Below, piece by piece: positions 32,307 to 40,783 of a DNA stretch of 64,000 nucleotides (position 1 is the stretch's first letter; the number at the start of each line of letters is the position of its first letter). Under the pieces are notes generated by a model. That model made no database searches. It worked only from the letters and a program-made list of their open reading frames with translations, and had not been told where the DNA came from. The DNA comes from JABJGO01 sp963921245 (lineage in GTDB: Bacteria > Pseudomonadota > Alphaproteobacteria > Rhodospirillales > Casp-alpha2). Both the position numbers and the translations under genes were made by a program. The stretch lies in contig CAWUEY030000001.1 in NCBI GenBank assembly GCA_963921245.4, forward strand, positions 1,302,001-1,366,000, in the 5' to 3' direction.

Positions 32307-33995
32307 TCATTGCCCGACACTCCAATCTTCGATCCAGAGTGTGGTTGGGTACTGGTGTCCTGTTGGTTCGAGGCCTTTCAACCATTTTGGAAGAATGAAC
32401 GCGTTGGCACGAAAATAGAGGGGGATCACAGGAACTTCCGTAACATAAATTTCTTGCAATTCTCGCCAGAGGGTGCGGCGCTTTTCTTCGTCAAGCTCAA
32501 TCTCAATAGCATCGATGAGCTCATCCATCCGTTCGTTTCTGAAACCGGGATAGTTCTGACCTTCAAAACCGTTATGTTCGCCGGGAATATACGCGGAATG
32601 GAGGGTGGATCGCGGCACGCTCTCAGGTGCGCTGATCCAGGCATACATGCCGAGCCCGCTAAACAGGCGTTCGGTCATGGTCTCGCCAAAAAAGACCCGG
32701 GCTGGTTGATTGGTTATGTTGATGTCAATACCAATGGCTTTCCATTCACTCCGGAGAACCTGCTGAACCAGCTCCCGTGTCCGGTTACCTGTTGTGGTCA
32801 TGAATTCGAGGGTCAGGGGATCACCGTTTTCGTTTATCAGAACCCCGTTTTTCAGGGTGCCCCATCCCGCGTCACGGAGAAGCTGCGCGGCTTTCTGGGG
32901 TGCGTACTCTAGGCCCTCCAAATCATTTGCAAACATTTTATCGAGAGGATTTACGTTGCTTACGGCGGCGGGTTGCCTGCCGGCAAACAACTGTTGGCTG
33001 ATACGATCGCGATTAATGGCATGCACCAGGGCCTGGCGTATTCGTAGGTCCAAAAGGATTGGGTTATCCAGATTTAAATCTATGTGTTCGTATATCAGAC
33101 CGGATTGGTATCGAACATCGAAACGTCCGGCGTGGCGTTTTTCAAGCGAAATGGCCTGGTCCAGGCTGAGACCCAATTCACCCGCGATCATATCAATACT
33201 GCCAGACAGAAGGTTGGCTTCCAAAGCTGCTGTGTTTTCAATGACACGGACAACAATGCTGTCAAAGGCCGGTTCCTTACCCCACCACATGGGGTTTCGC
33301 CCCAGAACCACGTGAGAACCAATCTGAACGTCATCAATCACGTAGGGCCCCGAGTAAAGCCCTTCGTTTGTTGTGTCTGTATCGTACGCTGTTTTGTTTC
33401 GATACGCCGAAGGGTTCGCAAACCGGGTGCGTTCAATATGTTCCGGTAGGATATCCAAACCGCCTAAGTCGTTGTAGTCAAAGGTGACGCGATCCACGTG
33501 CAGGATAAATGTCTTATCGTCGATAATATCCAGAGCATGGATCCGACGATAGAGTTCCGCACTGGCGATACCGGTCATTTCATGACGACCGACCTCCCAT
33601 GTAAAAGCCACATCGTGGCTGGTTAAAGGGCGGCCATCTCCCCACACCGCATCAGGATGGAGGGTAAATGTGAGCGCAATGCCAGCCCCGTGTTCGGCAG
33701 TCGTTTCCAGCACCGCCAACCCGTTGTCGAGGGTCGGCAATTCCACACATAGCATGCAAACCAAATTCCAGTCAGCGTCGTAGGCGGTCAATGGCCGCCT
33801 TGTCATCGACAGGATATAGGTTTTGGCCAGCATGGAATTAATGGATGGATGAAACGTGGCAGGGAACTGTGTGATGCCAATGGTCAATCGGTCTTTTGCG
33901 ACGGCAGGGATTGCGGCACACAGGGCAAGGGCGACAACACAGCCCTTCAGAGATCGAAGAACAATGCGTTGAAAGAGTAGGCGGGCTGATGTCAT
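32307..33995 (-). CDS. ABC transporter substrate-binding protein, family 5 (DppA/OppA-like)
   Basis: The 562-residue periplasmic protein has a signal peptide (about 1-33, basic then VVALALCAAIPAVA). The SBP family 5 domain includes WNLVCMLCVELPTL, FTLHPDAVWGDGRPLTSHDVAFTWE, QALVHAINRDRISQQLFAGRQPAAVSN and LRDAGW. It resembles binding proteins for peptides, nickel or opines; specificity cannot be set. The downstream genes are the two permeases, then an aminotransferase and hemA. Confidence 0.88.
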   Translation of the reverse strand: MTSARLLFQRIVLRSLKGCVVALALCAAIPAVAKDRLTIGITQFPATFHPSINSMLAKTYILSMTRRPLTAYDADWNLVCMLCVELPTLDNGLAVLETTAEHGAGIALTFTLHPDAVWGDGRPLTSHDVAFTWEVGRHEMTGIASAELYRRIHALDIIDDKTFILHVDRVTFDYNDLGGLDILPEHIERTRFANPSAYRNKTAYDTDTTNEGLYSGPYVIDDVQIGSHVVLGRNPMWWGKEPAFDSIVVRVIENTAALEANLLSGSIDMIAGELGLSLDQAISLEKRHAGRFDVRYQSGLIYEHIDLNLDNPILLDLRIRQALVHAINRDRISQQLFAGRQPAAVSNVNPLDKMFANDLEGLEYAPQKAAQLLRDAGWGTLKNGVLINENGDPLTLEFMTTTGNRTRELVQQVLRSEWKAIGIDINITNQPARVFFGETMTERLFSGLGMYAWISAPESVPRSTLHSAYIPGEHNGFEGQNYPGFRNERMDELIDAIEIELDEEKRRTLWRELQEIYVTEVPVIPLYFRANAFILPKWLKGLEPTGHQYPTTLWIEDWSVGQ

Positions 33996-34071
33996 ATCGT
34001 CCTCAGATACCGGTGCACAATGCCGATCACTCTAGCATTGTCGGCAATAGGCTCCAAGTTGGCGGTGCCGG

Positions 34072-34764
34072 TTAATTCGCGCCTTTTCCACCGTTGGCGG
34101 CGGACCAGGAAACCGGGTCGGCAAGAAAATCATTCACACCTTCAATGTCGGCCGCATGGAAATAGTTGCCTTCTTTGGCAACCCGGAGGACGTCATGCCA
34201 GGTCGTGAGATATCGGAGGTTCACCCCGATGTCCCGAAGGCCATCCAGCGCGCCGGGAAAGACGCCATAAAAAAAGACCACAAAAGCGTCACTGACTTCG
34301 GCCCCCGCCGTGCGAAGGGCATTGACAAAGTTAATCTTGGACCCGCCGTCAGTAGCCAGATCCTCGACCAGCAAAACATGATCGCCCTCGGACAGGCTGC
34401 CCTCGATCTGTGCATCCCGACCAAACCCTTTCGGTTTCTTGCGGACGTATTGCATGGGTTTTCCGGTTGCCTGTGAAATCCAGGCGGCGTAGGGAATGCC
34501 GGCGGTTTCTCCACCCGCAACAGAGTCGATACTATTCAGCCCTATGCTTTCATCCAACATGTTCACGGCGTGCTCAATTATTCGGGATCTGGCTTCCGGA
34601 AACGAGATAACCCGCCGACAATCAATATAGACGGGGCTCGCCCAACCCGCCGTGAGCATGTAGGGTTCAGCGGGGCGAAAGTTTACAGCTTTGATGTCCA
34701 GTAAACACTTGGCGGTTTCCAGAGCGGCTGAATGCTGATCGAATGTTCGTTCAGATTGGGACAT
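34072..34764 (-). CDS. pyrE: Orotate phosphoribosyltransferase
   Basis: PyrE joins orotate to PRPP to form OMP in pyrimidine synthesis. The 230-residue product has AGWASPVYIDCRRVISFPEARS, VAGGETAGIPYAAWIS, YVRKKPKGFGRDAQIEG with the flexible catalytic loop, and the PRPP-binding VLLVEDLATDGGSK. The ATG at 34764 is chosen because it begins the conserved region; a GTG four codons earlier is possible. It is divergent from the ELM1 gene. Confidence 0.93.
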   Translation of the reverse strand: MSQSERTFDQHSAALETAKCLLDIKAVNFRPAEPYMLTAGWASPVYIDCRRVISFPEARSRIIEHAVNMLDESIGLNSIDSVAGGETAGIPYAAWISQATGKPMQYVRKKPKGFGRDAQIEGSLSEGDHVLLVEDLATDGGSKINFVNALRTAGAEVSDAFVVFFYGVFPGALDGLRDIGVNLRYLTTWHDVLRVAKEGNYFHAADIEGVNDFLADPVSWSAANGGKGAN

Positions 34765-34899
34765 GGGATTTTCCACTTTTGAAAAGGCTATACTTGTTTA
34801 GTCCGTGACGAAGCAGGTTACAATTTGCAATCCAAAGAATAATTGTGGAAAACGACAGGGGTCAGGTCCATTGCATACAAGGGAAATTTTTGCGGCGAT

Positions 34900-35898
34900 A
34901 TGACAGGTTTGAACCATATGCAGGTTAATCCTCTCATCTGGCTGTTGATGGATGATCGCGCCGGAAACCGGAGCCAATGTTTGGGTGTGGCCGAGGCATT
35001 GGGGTTCCCTTATGAAATCAGGGATATTGAATACAATGCGTTGGGGCGCCTGCCGAATGGTGTCATTGGGGCCAGTTTCATCGCTCTGAGTCCCAAAACC
35101 AGGGCGGCACTTGTAGCGCCCTGGCCAGACCTTGTTATTGCGGCTGGGCGGAGAACGGCTGGTGTCGCGCGGACAATCAAACGGCAAAATTCAGGTCGAA
35201 CCAGGATTGTCCAAATCATGTTTCCGGGGCGATCGGGGCTGTCAGAGTTTGATTTGATCGCGGCACCCGGCCACGATCGGATCGGTCCCTTACCGAATGT
35301 TGTGACAATCACAGGGGCACCACACTCATTGACGCCTGAGAAACTCCAGTCTGCCAGAACTGAGTGGCAGCCTGCGTTTGGAGAATTACCCACCCCATTA
35401 ATTTCGGTCTTTCTGGGTGGCGATACAAGCCGCAAGTCCTTTGATTCCACTCTGGCGGCGGATTTTGGCGTTGCGGTCAACAACATGGCGCTGGATTGTG
35501 ACGGTGGGTTGTTGATTTCAACCAGCCGAAGAACGTCGCCCGCCGCCGCCAATTCCTTTCTTGCCGGGATATCTGTACCACATTTGGTGTACAAGTGGGG
35601 TGATGAGGCGGAAAACCCTTATGTTGGTTATCTGGCTTGTGCCGATATTCTTATAGTATCAGGAGACTCAGTCTCCATGATCTCTGAGGCTTGCGCAGGG
35701 ACTAGGCCTGTATACATTTTTGCACCTCAAGGGTTTGTTGTTGATAAGCACGCACGCCTGCATGACGATCTTTACAAAGGCGGATTTGCGCGCCCCTTCA
35801 ATGGCAAGCATGAAGAATGGTTTCATTCTCCCCTAAACGCCGCGGGCGATATTGCCGCTGCAATTCGGAACCTTCTTGAAGACACAACTGCGGATTAG
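34900..35898 (+). CDS. ELM1-family (mitochondrial fission ELM1-like) protein
   Basis: This protein of about 332 residues belongs to the ELM1/DUF1022 family, conserved in alphaproteobacteria and plant mitochondria and probably folded like a GT-B glycosyltransferase. Visible are LIWLLMDDRAGNRSQCLGVAEALG, DLVIAAGRRTAGVARTI, IMFPGRSGLSEFDLIAAPGHD, SVFLGGDTSR and ILIVSGDSVSMISEACAGTRPVYIF. The start is uncertain between ATG 34900, ATG 34918 and one at 34843. Biochemical activity is unproven for the family. It lies head-to-tail with no operon partner. Confidence 0.88.
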   Translation: MTGLNHMQVNPLIWLLMDDRAGNRSQCLGVAEALGFPYEIRDIEYNALGRLPNGVIGASFIALSPKTRAALVAPWPDLVIAAGRRTAGVARTIKRQNSGRTRIVQIMFPGRSGLSEFDLIAAPGHDRIGPLPNVVTITGAPHSLTPEKLQSARTEWQPAFGELPTPLISVFLGGDTSRKSFDSTLAADFGVAVNNMALDCDGGLLISTSRRTSPAAANSFLAGISVPHLVYKWGDEAENPYVGYLACADILIVSGDSVSMISEACAGTRPVYIFAPQGFVVDKHARLHDDLYKGGFARPFNGKHEEWFHSPLNAAGDIAAAIRNLLEDTTAD

Positions 35899-35919
35899 CC
35901 GCGCCGAAAGGACATGGTT

Positions 35920-36618
35920 TCAAAGGTCTTTGAGAAACGGGATGAGCGGTCTTGCTTCCTGCAATGAGCGGATCATTGTAACCGGGAAACCGGGTGTGGC
36001 GACAGCAAGGGCGTCGTCGGCCTCTTGCTTGATGGATTTCTCATGAGTGGCCGCATAAACGCCACCCTGAAAACCGGCCCGCCTGCCACATTCCATATCC
36101 CCTGACCTGTCGCCGATAATCCAGGAGCGTTCACGATCAATGGAAAATTGATTGCAGGCCGTATCGATCATTCCCGTTGCCGGTTTCCGGCCCGGATGGC
36201 GTTCCACGTTGTAGGGCGGGCGGGCTTTTTCATGGAAAGGGCAGGCAAGAACCATATCCCAGTGCGCGCCTTCTTGCGCCAAATATTCCGATATCCTTTG
36301 CTGTACGCTCGCAAAGGCTTCCCAGTCAAAATAACCTCTTCCAATACCCGACTGGTTACTGACGACAATAACCGGATGGTTGTTGGCATTGGCGTGGGCA
36401 ATCAAGCCGGCGGCCCCCTCCAGCAACTTAACCTTGTCGGGGTGAGCGAGATAATGAACATCTTGATTGATAACGCCATCTCTATCCAGAAACAGTGCCG
36501 GAACATTTTCAGGGAAGGTTTCAGGCGGCGTGTGGATGCGTACCCAAACACCCGTTGAGTCTAGGACCCCGCCGCCCGGCACATTTGTGTTTCTGTGGGT
36601 TGCTGGAAGATCAGGCAT
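35920..36618 (-). CDS. HAD-superfamily phosphatase, GmhB/histidinol-phosphatase type
   Basis: The 232-residue protein has the HAD motifs FLDRDGVINQD (nucleophile Asp), VSNQSGIGRGYF and RSWIIGDRSGDMECGRRAGFQG, typical of heptose-1,7-bisphosphate phosphatases. The zinc loop is partial: CPFH keeps the Cys and His, but the later Cys pair is replaced in NVERHPGRKP. An N-terminal extension of about 40 residues precedes the domain. ATG 36618 was chosen because earlier starts run into the divergent DUF454 gene. Heptose or other sugar phosphate is a likely substrate; no LPS genes are adjacent. Confidence 0.78.
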   Translation of the reverse strand: MPDLPATHRNTNVPGGGVLDSTGVWVRIHTPPETFPENVPALFLDRDGVINQDVHYLAHPDKVKLLEGAAGLIAHANANNHPVIVVSNQSGIGRGYFDWEAFASVQQRISEYLAQEGAHWDMVLACPFHEKARPPYNVERHPGRKPATGMIDTACNQFSIDRERSWIIGDRSGDMECGRRAGFQGGVYAATHEKSIKQEADDALAVATPGFPVTMIRSLQEARPLIPFLKDL

Positions 36619-36715
36619 TTTTGCGGTACTTTGTGACCAGTCAACATGAATGCGAGAGGCCTTATTATGACCGCCCTTGAAGCCGTCGTTCAATACACCT
36701 TGTAACCAGGGCCAC

Positions 36716-37180
36716 ATGGTGCAACGAGACAACAGCCCCCAACCGGCTCCGTCTATTGGCGATGTTAAACCTGCACCGCCCGTGTTGCGGTGGTTCCTGT
36801 TGCTTTTCGGGTTTCTTATGGTTGGCCTTGGGGTTGTGGGGATTTTTATTCCCGGGCTGCCGACAACAGTTTTTCTGATCATCGCTGTTTGGGCATTCGC
36901 CAGGAGCTCGTCAAAATTTCATAAATGGCTTGTCAATCACCCTCGGCTGGGGCCACCGCTGAGAGATTGGTTTAACTATCGGGTTATCCCCGTGCGGGCA
37001 AAAATTCTGGCTGTTGCGATGATGGCTTTGAGTGTGCTTTATATGGCCTATGTGGTCGATGGTGACCTGGAACCGGTTCTGATCCTGGGTGCCGTGCTGT
37101 TGCCTGCGGCATTTTACGTTTGTTCACGCGAAAGCGTGCGGCCAAAGGAACTCGAAAGTGAGCCAGAGCCCGAAAAGTGA
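36716..37180 (+). CDS. DUF454 (YbaN-like) inner-membrane protein
   Basis: The 154-residue product has three to four membrane helices and the DUF454 signature VGIFIPGLPTTVFLIIAVWAFARSS followed by KWLVNHPRLGPPLRDW. The charged C-terminus (RPKELESEPEPEK) is cytoplasmic by inference. ATG 36716 is chosen as nearest to the first helix; an in-frame ATG at 36677 is also possible. It is 9 bases upstream of the NnrU gene, so the two membrane proteins are probably co-transcribed. Function unknown. Confidence 0.85.
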   Translation: MVQRDNSPQPAPSIGDVKPAPPVLRWFLLLFGFLMVGLGVVGIFIPGLPTTVFLIIAVWAFARSSSKFHKWLVNHPRLGPPLRDWFNYRVIPVRAKILAVAMMALSVLYMAYVVDGDLEPVLILGAVLLPAAFYVCSRESVRPKELESEPEPEK

Positions 37181-37189
37181 GATAGATAA

Positions 37190-37882
37190 ATGACTGAATT
37201 GCTTCTCTACGCCATTTGTTTTGTCGGCACGCATTTGATTTTATCGTCGAATATCGCGCGGCAGTGGTTACGGGACAGGTTAGGGAAGGTGGGTTTTCTT
37301 GCAACATACAGCGCCGTCGCCGGTGTGACGTTCTGGCTCATGATATCGGCGTACATTTCAGCCCCCGGTATTGAACTTTGGCATCCGACAGGCACTTTTT
37401 ACTATCTCGCCATTGGGGTTATGCCGCTGGCCTGTATTCTTCTGGTATGTGGCTACACAACCAATAACCCATCGGCCATGGGCAGGAAGGTTAAAGACAG
37501 CGAGACAATTGAAGTGTCCGGTGTATATCGAATTACCCGTCATCCCGTACTGTACAGTATCGCACTCTGGGCGGCGGCGCATATGCTTGCCACCGGTTCG
37601 GCGGGGGCCGTTGTTTTCTTTGGCGCGCTTGCAGCACTCGCAATCCTGGGAAGCCTTCATCTTGATCATCGGAAAGCCCAAGAGCATGGCGAACCGTGGG
37701 TTCGGTTTGTAGCAAAAACGTCCAACCTGCCGTTTGCTGCAATCGCCCAGAGGCGTCAGGCCCTCGAGTGGCGGGAATTCGGTGTTTGGAGAATGGCGCT
37801 GGCGATTGGCCTATTCATTGTCATGCTGTTGGCTCATGAGCCCCTAGTGGGGTTGTCGCCCTTGCCCATGCCAGGCACCTAA
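37190..37882 (+). CDS. NnrU family membrane protein
   Basis: NnrU is a multi-pass membrane protein linked to nitric oxide reduction in some denitrifiers and related to isoprenylcysteine methyltransferases and nitrate-linked proteins; its role is unclear. The 230-residue product has about five helices, with the conserved GVYRITRHPVLYSIALWAAAHM and LDHRKAQEHGEPWVRF. The GTHLILSS start segment matches the family. It follows DUF454 closely and converges on the cupin gene. No denitrification genes are in the window. Confidence 0.82.
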   Translation: MTELLLYAICFVGTHLILSSNIARQWLRDRLGKVGFLATYSAVAGVTFWLMISAYISAPGIELWHPTGTFYYLAIGVMPLACILLVCGYTTNNPSAMGRKVKDSETIEVSGVYRITRHPVLYSIALWAAAHMLATGSAGAVVFFGALAALAILGSLHLDHRKAQEHGEPWVRFVAKTSNLPFAAIAQRRQALEWREFGVWRMALAIGLFIVMLLAHEPLVGLSPLPMPGT

Positions 37883-37898
37883 GCCTCGGACAAATCGT

Positions 37899-38300
37899 TT
37901 AGCCGTCTTCCAGTTTTCGGTTTTTTTCCTGCAAAACTGCCAACAGCAAGCATCCGCTCTCGGAAACGGAGTGATGTTTTGAACCGGGCTCAAATCGCAC
38001 GAAATCTCCCGCCTCAAAAACGTGGCCGTCGCAATCGGTCAGAGTTCCTTCCATGACGAGAAACTGTTCAGCCGCCATATGTTCGTGCGGCATGCTTTGG
38101 GCGCCCGGGTCAAATCGAAGCAGGAACAGGTCGAGATGTGTTTTCTCATCAAGGCTAAGTGGTAACCAATGCATGCCGGGAACAGGATCGCCGTAGCGAT
38201 CATAGGGTCGAAAGGCACTTTCATTGGTTTTGGTGACGGATCGGGTCCTGGGATCCAGGATGTTTCCGAACTGTTTCGCCAACTCTGTTTTGATACTCAA
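37899..38300 (-). CDS. Cupin-domain protein, ChrR-like
   Basis: A 133-residue single-domain cupin. Metal-ligand motifs are PHEHMAAEQFLVMEGTLTD (His, His, Glu) and FVRFEPGSKHHSVSES with the fourth ligand His. The rest (YDRYGDPVPGMHWLPLS) resembles the C-terminal cupin of ChrR-type anti-sigma factors, but the zinc-binding anti-sigma domain is absent and no ECF sigma gene is adjacent. It starts 16 bases after the glutaryl-CoA dehydrogenase stop, so they are probably co-transcribed. Confidence 0.8.
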   Translation of the reverse strand: MSIKTELAKQFGNILDPRTRSVTKTNESAFRPYDRYGDPVPGMHWLPLSLDEKTHLDLFLLRFDPGAQSMPHEHMAAEQFLVMEGTLTDCDGHVFEAGDFVRFEPGSKHHSVSESGCLLLAVLQEKNRKLEDG

Positions 38301-38315
38301 TACCTGTTCTCCGGG

Positions 38316-39500
38316 TTATTCGGCGCTGAATGCCTGAAGGCCTGTTTGCGCGCGACCCAGGATTAGAGCGTGAACGTCATGCGTACCTTCATAGGTATTT
38401 ACCGCTTCAAGGTTCATAACATGTCGGATGACATGATACTCGTCGGAAATGCCGTTGCCGCCGTGCATATCGCGGGCCATACGGGCGATTTCCAGTGATT
38501 TCCCACAGCTGTTGCGTTTCATCATGGAAATGTTTTCCGGGGGGCACCCTGTATCACTATCCAACATACGGCCAATTCGCAGACAGCCTTGTAACCCAAG
38601 CGTGATTTCCGTTTGCATGTCTGCCAGCTTTTTCTGAATGAGCTGGTTGGCGGCAAGTGGTCGGTTGAATTGTTTTCGGTCCAGCGTGTACTGCCGGGAA
38701 GCATGCCAGCAAAACTCGGCGGCACCAAGTGTGCCCCAGGCAATCCCGTATCGTGCCTTGTTCAGACAACCGAAGGGGCCTTTTAGGCCGCTAACATCAG
38801 GAAACATGTTTTCTTGCGGCACGAAAACCTTGTCCATAACAATTTCGCCGGTTGCAGAAGCCCGCAGGCTGAATTTGCCTTCAATTTTTGGCGTGCTTAG
38901 ACCATCCATGCCACGTTCAAGAACAAAACCACGGATCACACCGTCCAGTTTGGCCCAGACAACCATGACATCGGCGAGCGGGGAACTTGTGATCCACATC
39001 TTCGATCCGCTCAGGACATACCCACCGTCTGCTTTTTCCGCTCGGGTTTTCATGCCGTCGGGATCGGAGCCGTGGTCAGGCTCCGTCAACCCAAAACATC
39101 CAAGAAGTTCACCCGTCGCTAGCCGGGGCAGGTATTTCTGCCGCATTTCTTCGGTTCCGTATGAAAAGATCGGGTACATGACCAGTGACGACTGCACGCT
39201 CATAACCGACCGGTAGCCGGAATCAACCCGCTCAATCTCTCTTGCAACCAAGCCGTAGCATACGTGATTAACGCCGGCACAGCCGTACTCTTCCGGGATT
39301 GTCGAACCGAGAAGGCCCAATTCTCCGAGTTCATTTACGATCTCACGATCAAATATCTCGTTGCGATTGGCCTCAAGAACACGGTTCATTAGCTTGTCTT
39401 GGGCATAATCCCTGGCCGTATCACGAACCATGCGTTCGTCTTCATCAAGCTGTTGATCAAGATTGAAGGGGTCGTCCCACTGGAATACCGGCTTTGTCAT
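38316..39500 (-). CDS. gcdH: Glutaryl-CoA dehydrogenase (acyl-CoA dehydrogenase family)
   Basis: The enzyme oxidises and decarboxylates glutaryl-CoA to crotonyl-CoA in lysine and tryptophan breakdown. The 394-residue product shows the GCDH pattern: WDDPFNLDQQLDEDERMVRDTARDYAQ, GSTIPEEYGCAGVN, CFGLTEPDHGSDP, SGSKMWITSSP, and the catalytic Glu in NTYEGTHDVHALILGRA. Length and motifs favour GcdH over short-chain dehydrogenases. ATG 39500 is chosen as the family start. Its electron acceptor ETF is not in the window. Confidence 0.9.
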   Translation of the reverse strand: MTKPVFQWDDPFNLDQQLDEDERMVRDTARDYAQDKLMNRVLEANRNEIFDREIVNELGELGLLGSTIPEEYGCAGVNHVCYGLVAREIERVDSGYRSVMSVQSSLVMYPIFSYGTEEMRQKYLPRLATGELLGCFGLTEPDHGSDPDGMKTRAEKADGGYVLSGSKMWITSSPLADVMVVWAKLDGVIRGFVLERGMDGLSTPKIEGKFSLRASATGEIVMDKVFVPQENMFPDVSGLKGPFGCLNKARYGIAWGTLGAAEFCWHASRQYTLDRKQFNRPLAANQLIQKKLADMQTEITLGLQGCLRIGRMLDSDTGCPPENISMMKRNSCGKSLEIARMARDMHGGNGISDEYHVIRHVMNLEAVNTYEGTHDVHALILGRAQTGLQAFSAE

Positions 39501-39834
39501 GATAGGTGATCTTTTCCTGATAATTGTGCGGCGCAGCAACAGCAACTTGCCATGATTTGGCGGCCAACAGCAAGCGCCCTCTTATCTGTTGGGATTATTC
39601 TACCAGCGCTGGCAGAAATCGTGCTCGATTTCAAACAGGGCCATGGCCCGCACTGTATGATTTACAATGTCTTCAATGGATAGCAGATTGCTGTAGAAAG
39701 CCGGTACAGGGGGCTATAATCATTCCAGCGCATTCAAACGAGCCGCTTGCAATGCATCATATAGATTGCGAGAGGTGAGAAAAGCTTTGGCGTTGCTGGT
39801 TGTTTAAAACCGATCCAAACAGTACAACGGTAAA
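39501..39834. other. Intergenic region between divergent genes, mostly uncharacterised
   Basis: I see no convincing gene in these 334 bases. A plus-strand frame of 43 codons (39552-39683) begins MIWRPTASALLSVGIILPALA, which looks like a signal peptide, and ends at TAG; after the stop, the same frame continues QIAVESRYRGL to TAA. It has no Shine-Dalgarno and may be a decayed gene or chance. The region must hold the promoters of gcdH and the downstream lipoprotein. Confidence 0.4.
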
Positions 39835-40170
39835 ATGACCGACTTCTCAAGACCATGCCGGGTCAGGAACATTCTGATCATCTTCGCTGCTTTATCGCTC
39901 TCTGCGTGTGGGTTAGATCCGTTTGTCTACGACAGGGGTCGGTTTGACAGGTCCCTATCTGGATTTGGCAAGCCGTTGACAAACCGTTCACAGGTTGTGG
40001 TGTGCTATTCCACTTCAAACACAACGCCACAAAATGTTATTTCTCTTGCGACAGAAGCCTGTGCTGAACACGGCAAAGTTCCGGTGTTTGAGGAGCAAAC
40101 CTATTTTAAATGTCCGTTGCTGGCACCTGTGGCAGCGATCTATGCTTGTGAGAATCCGGAGCAAAAATAA
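39835..40170 (+). CDS. Small lipoprotein of unknown function
   Basis: The 111-residue product has a lipoprotein signal: basic CRVRN, hydrophobic ILIIFAALSL, lipobox LSAC at about residues 22-25. The mature part has four further cysteines (VVVCYSTS, TEACAEHG, YFKCPLL, IYACENP), suggesting two disulphides in the periplasm. I do not recognise the family. It is 58 bases upstream of a second lipoprotein gene on the same strand. Confidence 0.75.
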   Translation: MTDFSRPCRVRNILIIFAALSLSACGLDPFVYDRGRFDRSLSGFGKPLTNRSQVVVCYSTSNTTPQNVISLATEACAEHGKVPVFEEQTYFKCPLLAPVAAIYACENPEQK

Positions 40171-40228
40171 ATTTTTGACGATGCCGGTCCTCTGCTATCC
40201 TGAACAAAAAGTGAGGAGAGGTGCTCCC

Positions 40229-40717
40229 ATGAATGTCCTGAAATCCACTTTCCTTGTAGTCGCGCTCGTTTTGTCGGGGTGTGGCGGGAATAACAACATT
40301 GACAGGAAAACCGCCGGATGGATTGGTGGCGGAGCCGGTTTGGTTCTTGGGGGCTGGACGGGCAGTCAGTTTGGTGCGGGAACCGGTGAATTCATCATGA
40401 CCGCATTGGGAGCCGTCGTTGGCGGCTCAATGGGGTATGACGCCGGGCGCAGGCTCGCTTTGGCAGATCGTCAATCCTACAACAATGCCGTCGAAACGGC
40501 GCTGAATGATAATGGGCAATACGTAACCTGGCAAAATGATACAACAGGCACTTCGGGTTATGTGACATCCGGCTCTCACTTCAGAGACGCCAACGGTCGA
40601 TCCTGTCAAATGTTCCGGTCCACAATAGCGTTCATCGACGTTGTTCAAAACGGTAGCGGCACCGCGTGCCGGGAAATGGACGGGGAGTGGGTTCTTGTTG
40701 CTGATACCTTTCGTTAA
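40229..40717 (+). CDS. Glycine-zipper lipoprotein, 17-kDa surface antigen-like
   Basis: The 162-residue product has a lipobox LSGC after a short hydrophobic signal and then a glycine zipper of about 50 residues (GWIGGGAGLVLGGWTGSQFGAGTGE and ALGAVVGGSMGYDAGRRL), as in rickettsial 17-kDa antigen and OmpA-like glycine-zipper proteins. The C-terminal half ends with CREMDGEWVLVADTFR, the usual 17-kDa antigen tail. ATG 40229 follows GAGGAGAGG. Probably outer-membrane attached. Confidence 0.82.
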   Translation: MNVLKSTFLVVALVLSGCGGNNNIDRKTAGWIGGGAGLVLGGWTGSQFGAGTGEFIMTALGAVVGGSMGYDAGRRLALADRQSYNNAVETALNDNGQYVTWQNDTTGTSGYVTSGSHFRDANGRSCQMFRSTIAFIDVVQNGSGTACREMDGEWVLVADTFR

Positions 40718-40783
40718 GAACCGGCTGCTATCCACTACAAACAACTGTGGCGTTTCAACTGTTCGCATAGGACGGCTCCGGTA

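Noticed and set aside
37899..38300. ChrR anti-sigma factor
   Set aside because: Only the cupin half is present; the zinc-binding anti-sigma part and an ECF sigma gene are missing.
39552..39683. Small secreted protein in the gcdH-lipoprotein gap
   Set aside because: It has a signal-like start but no Shine-Dalgarno, an early stop and no family; kept only as a note on the intergenic region.
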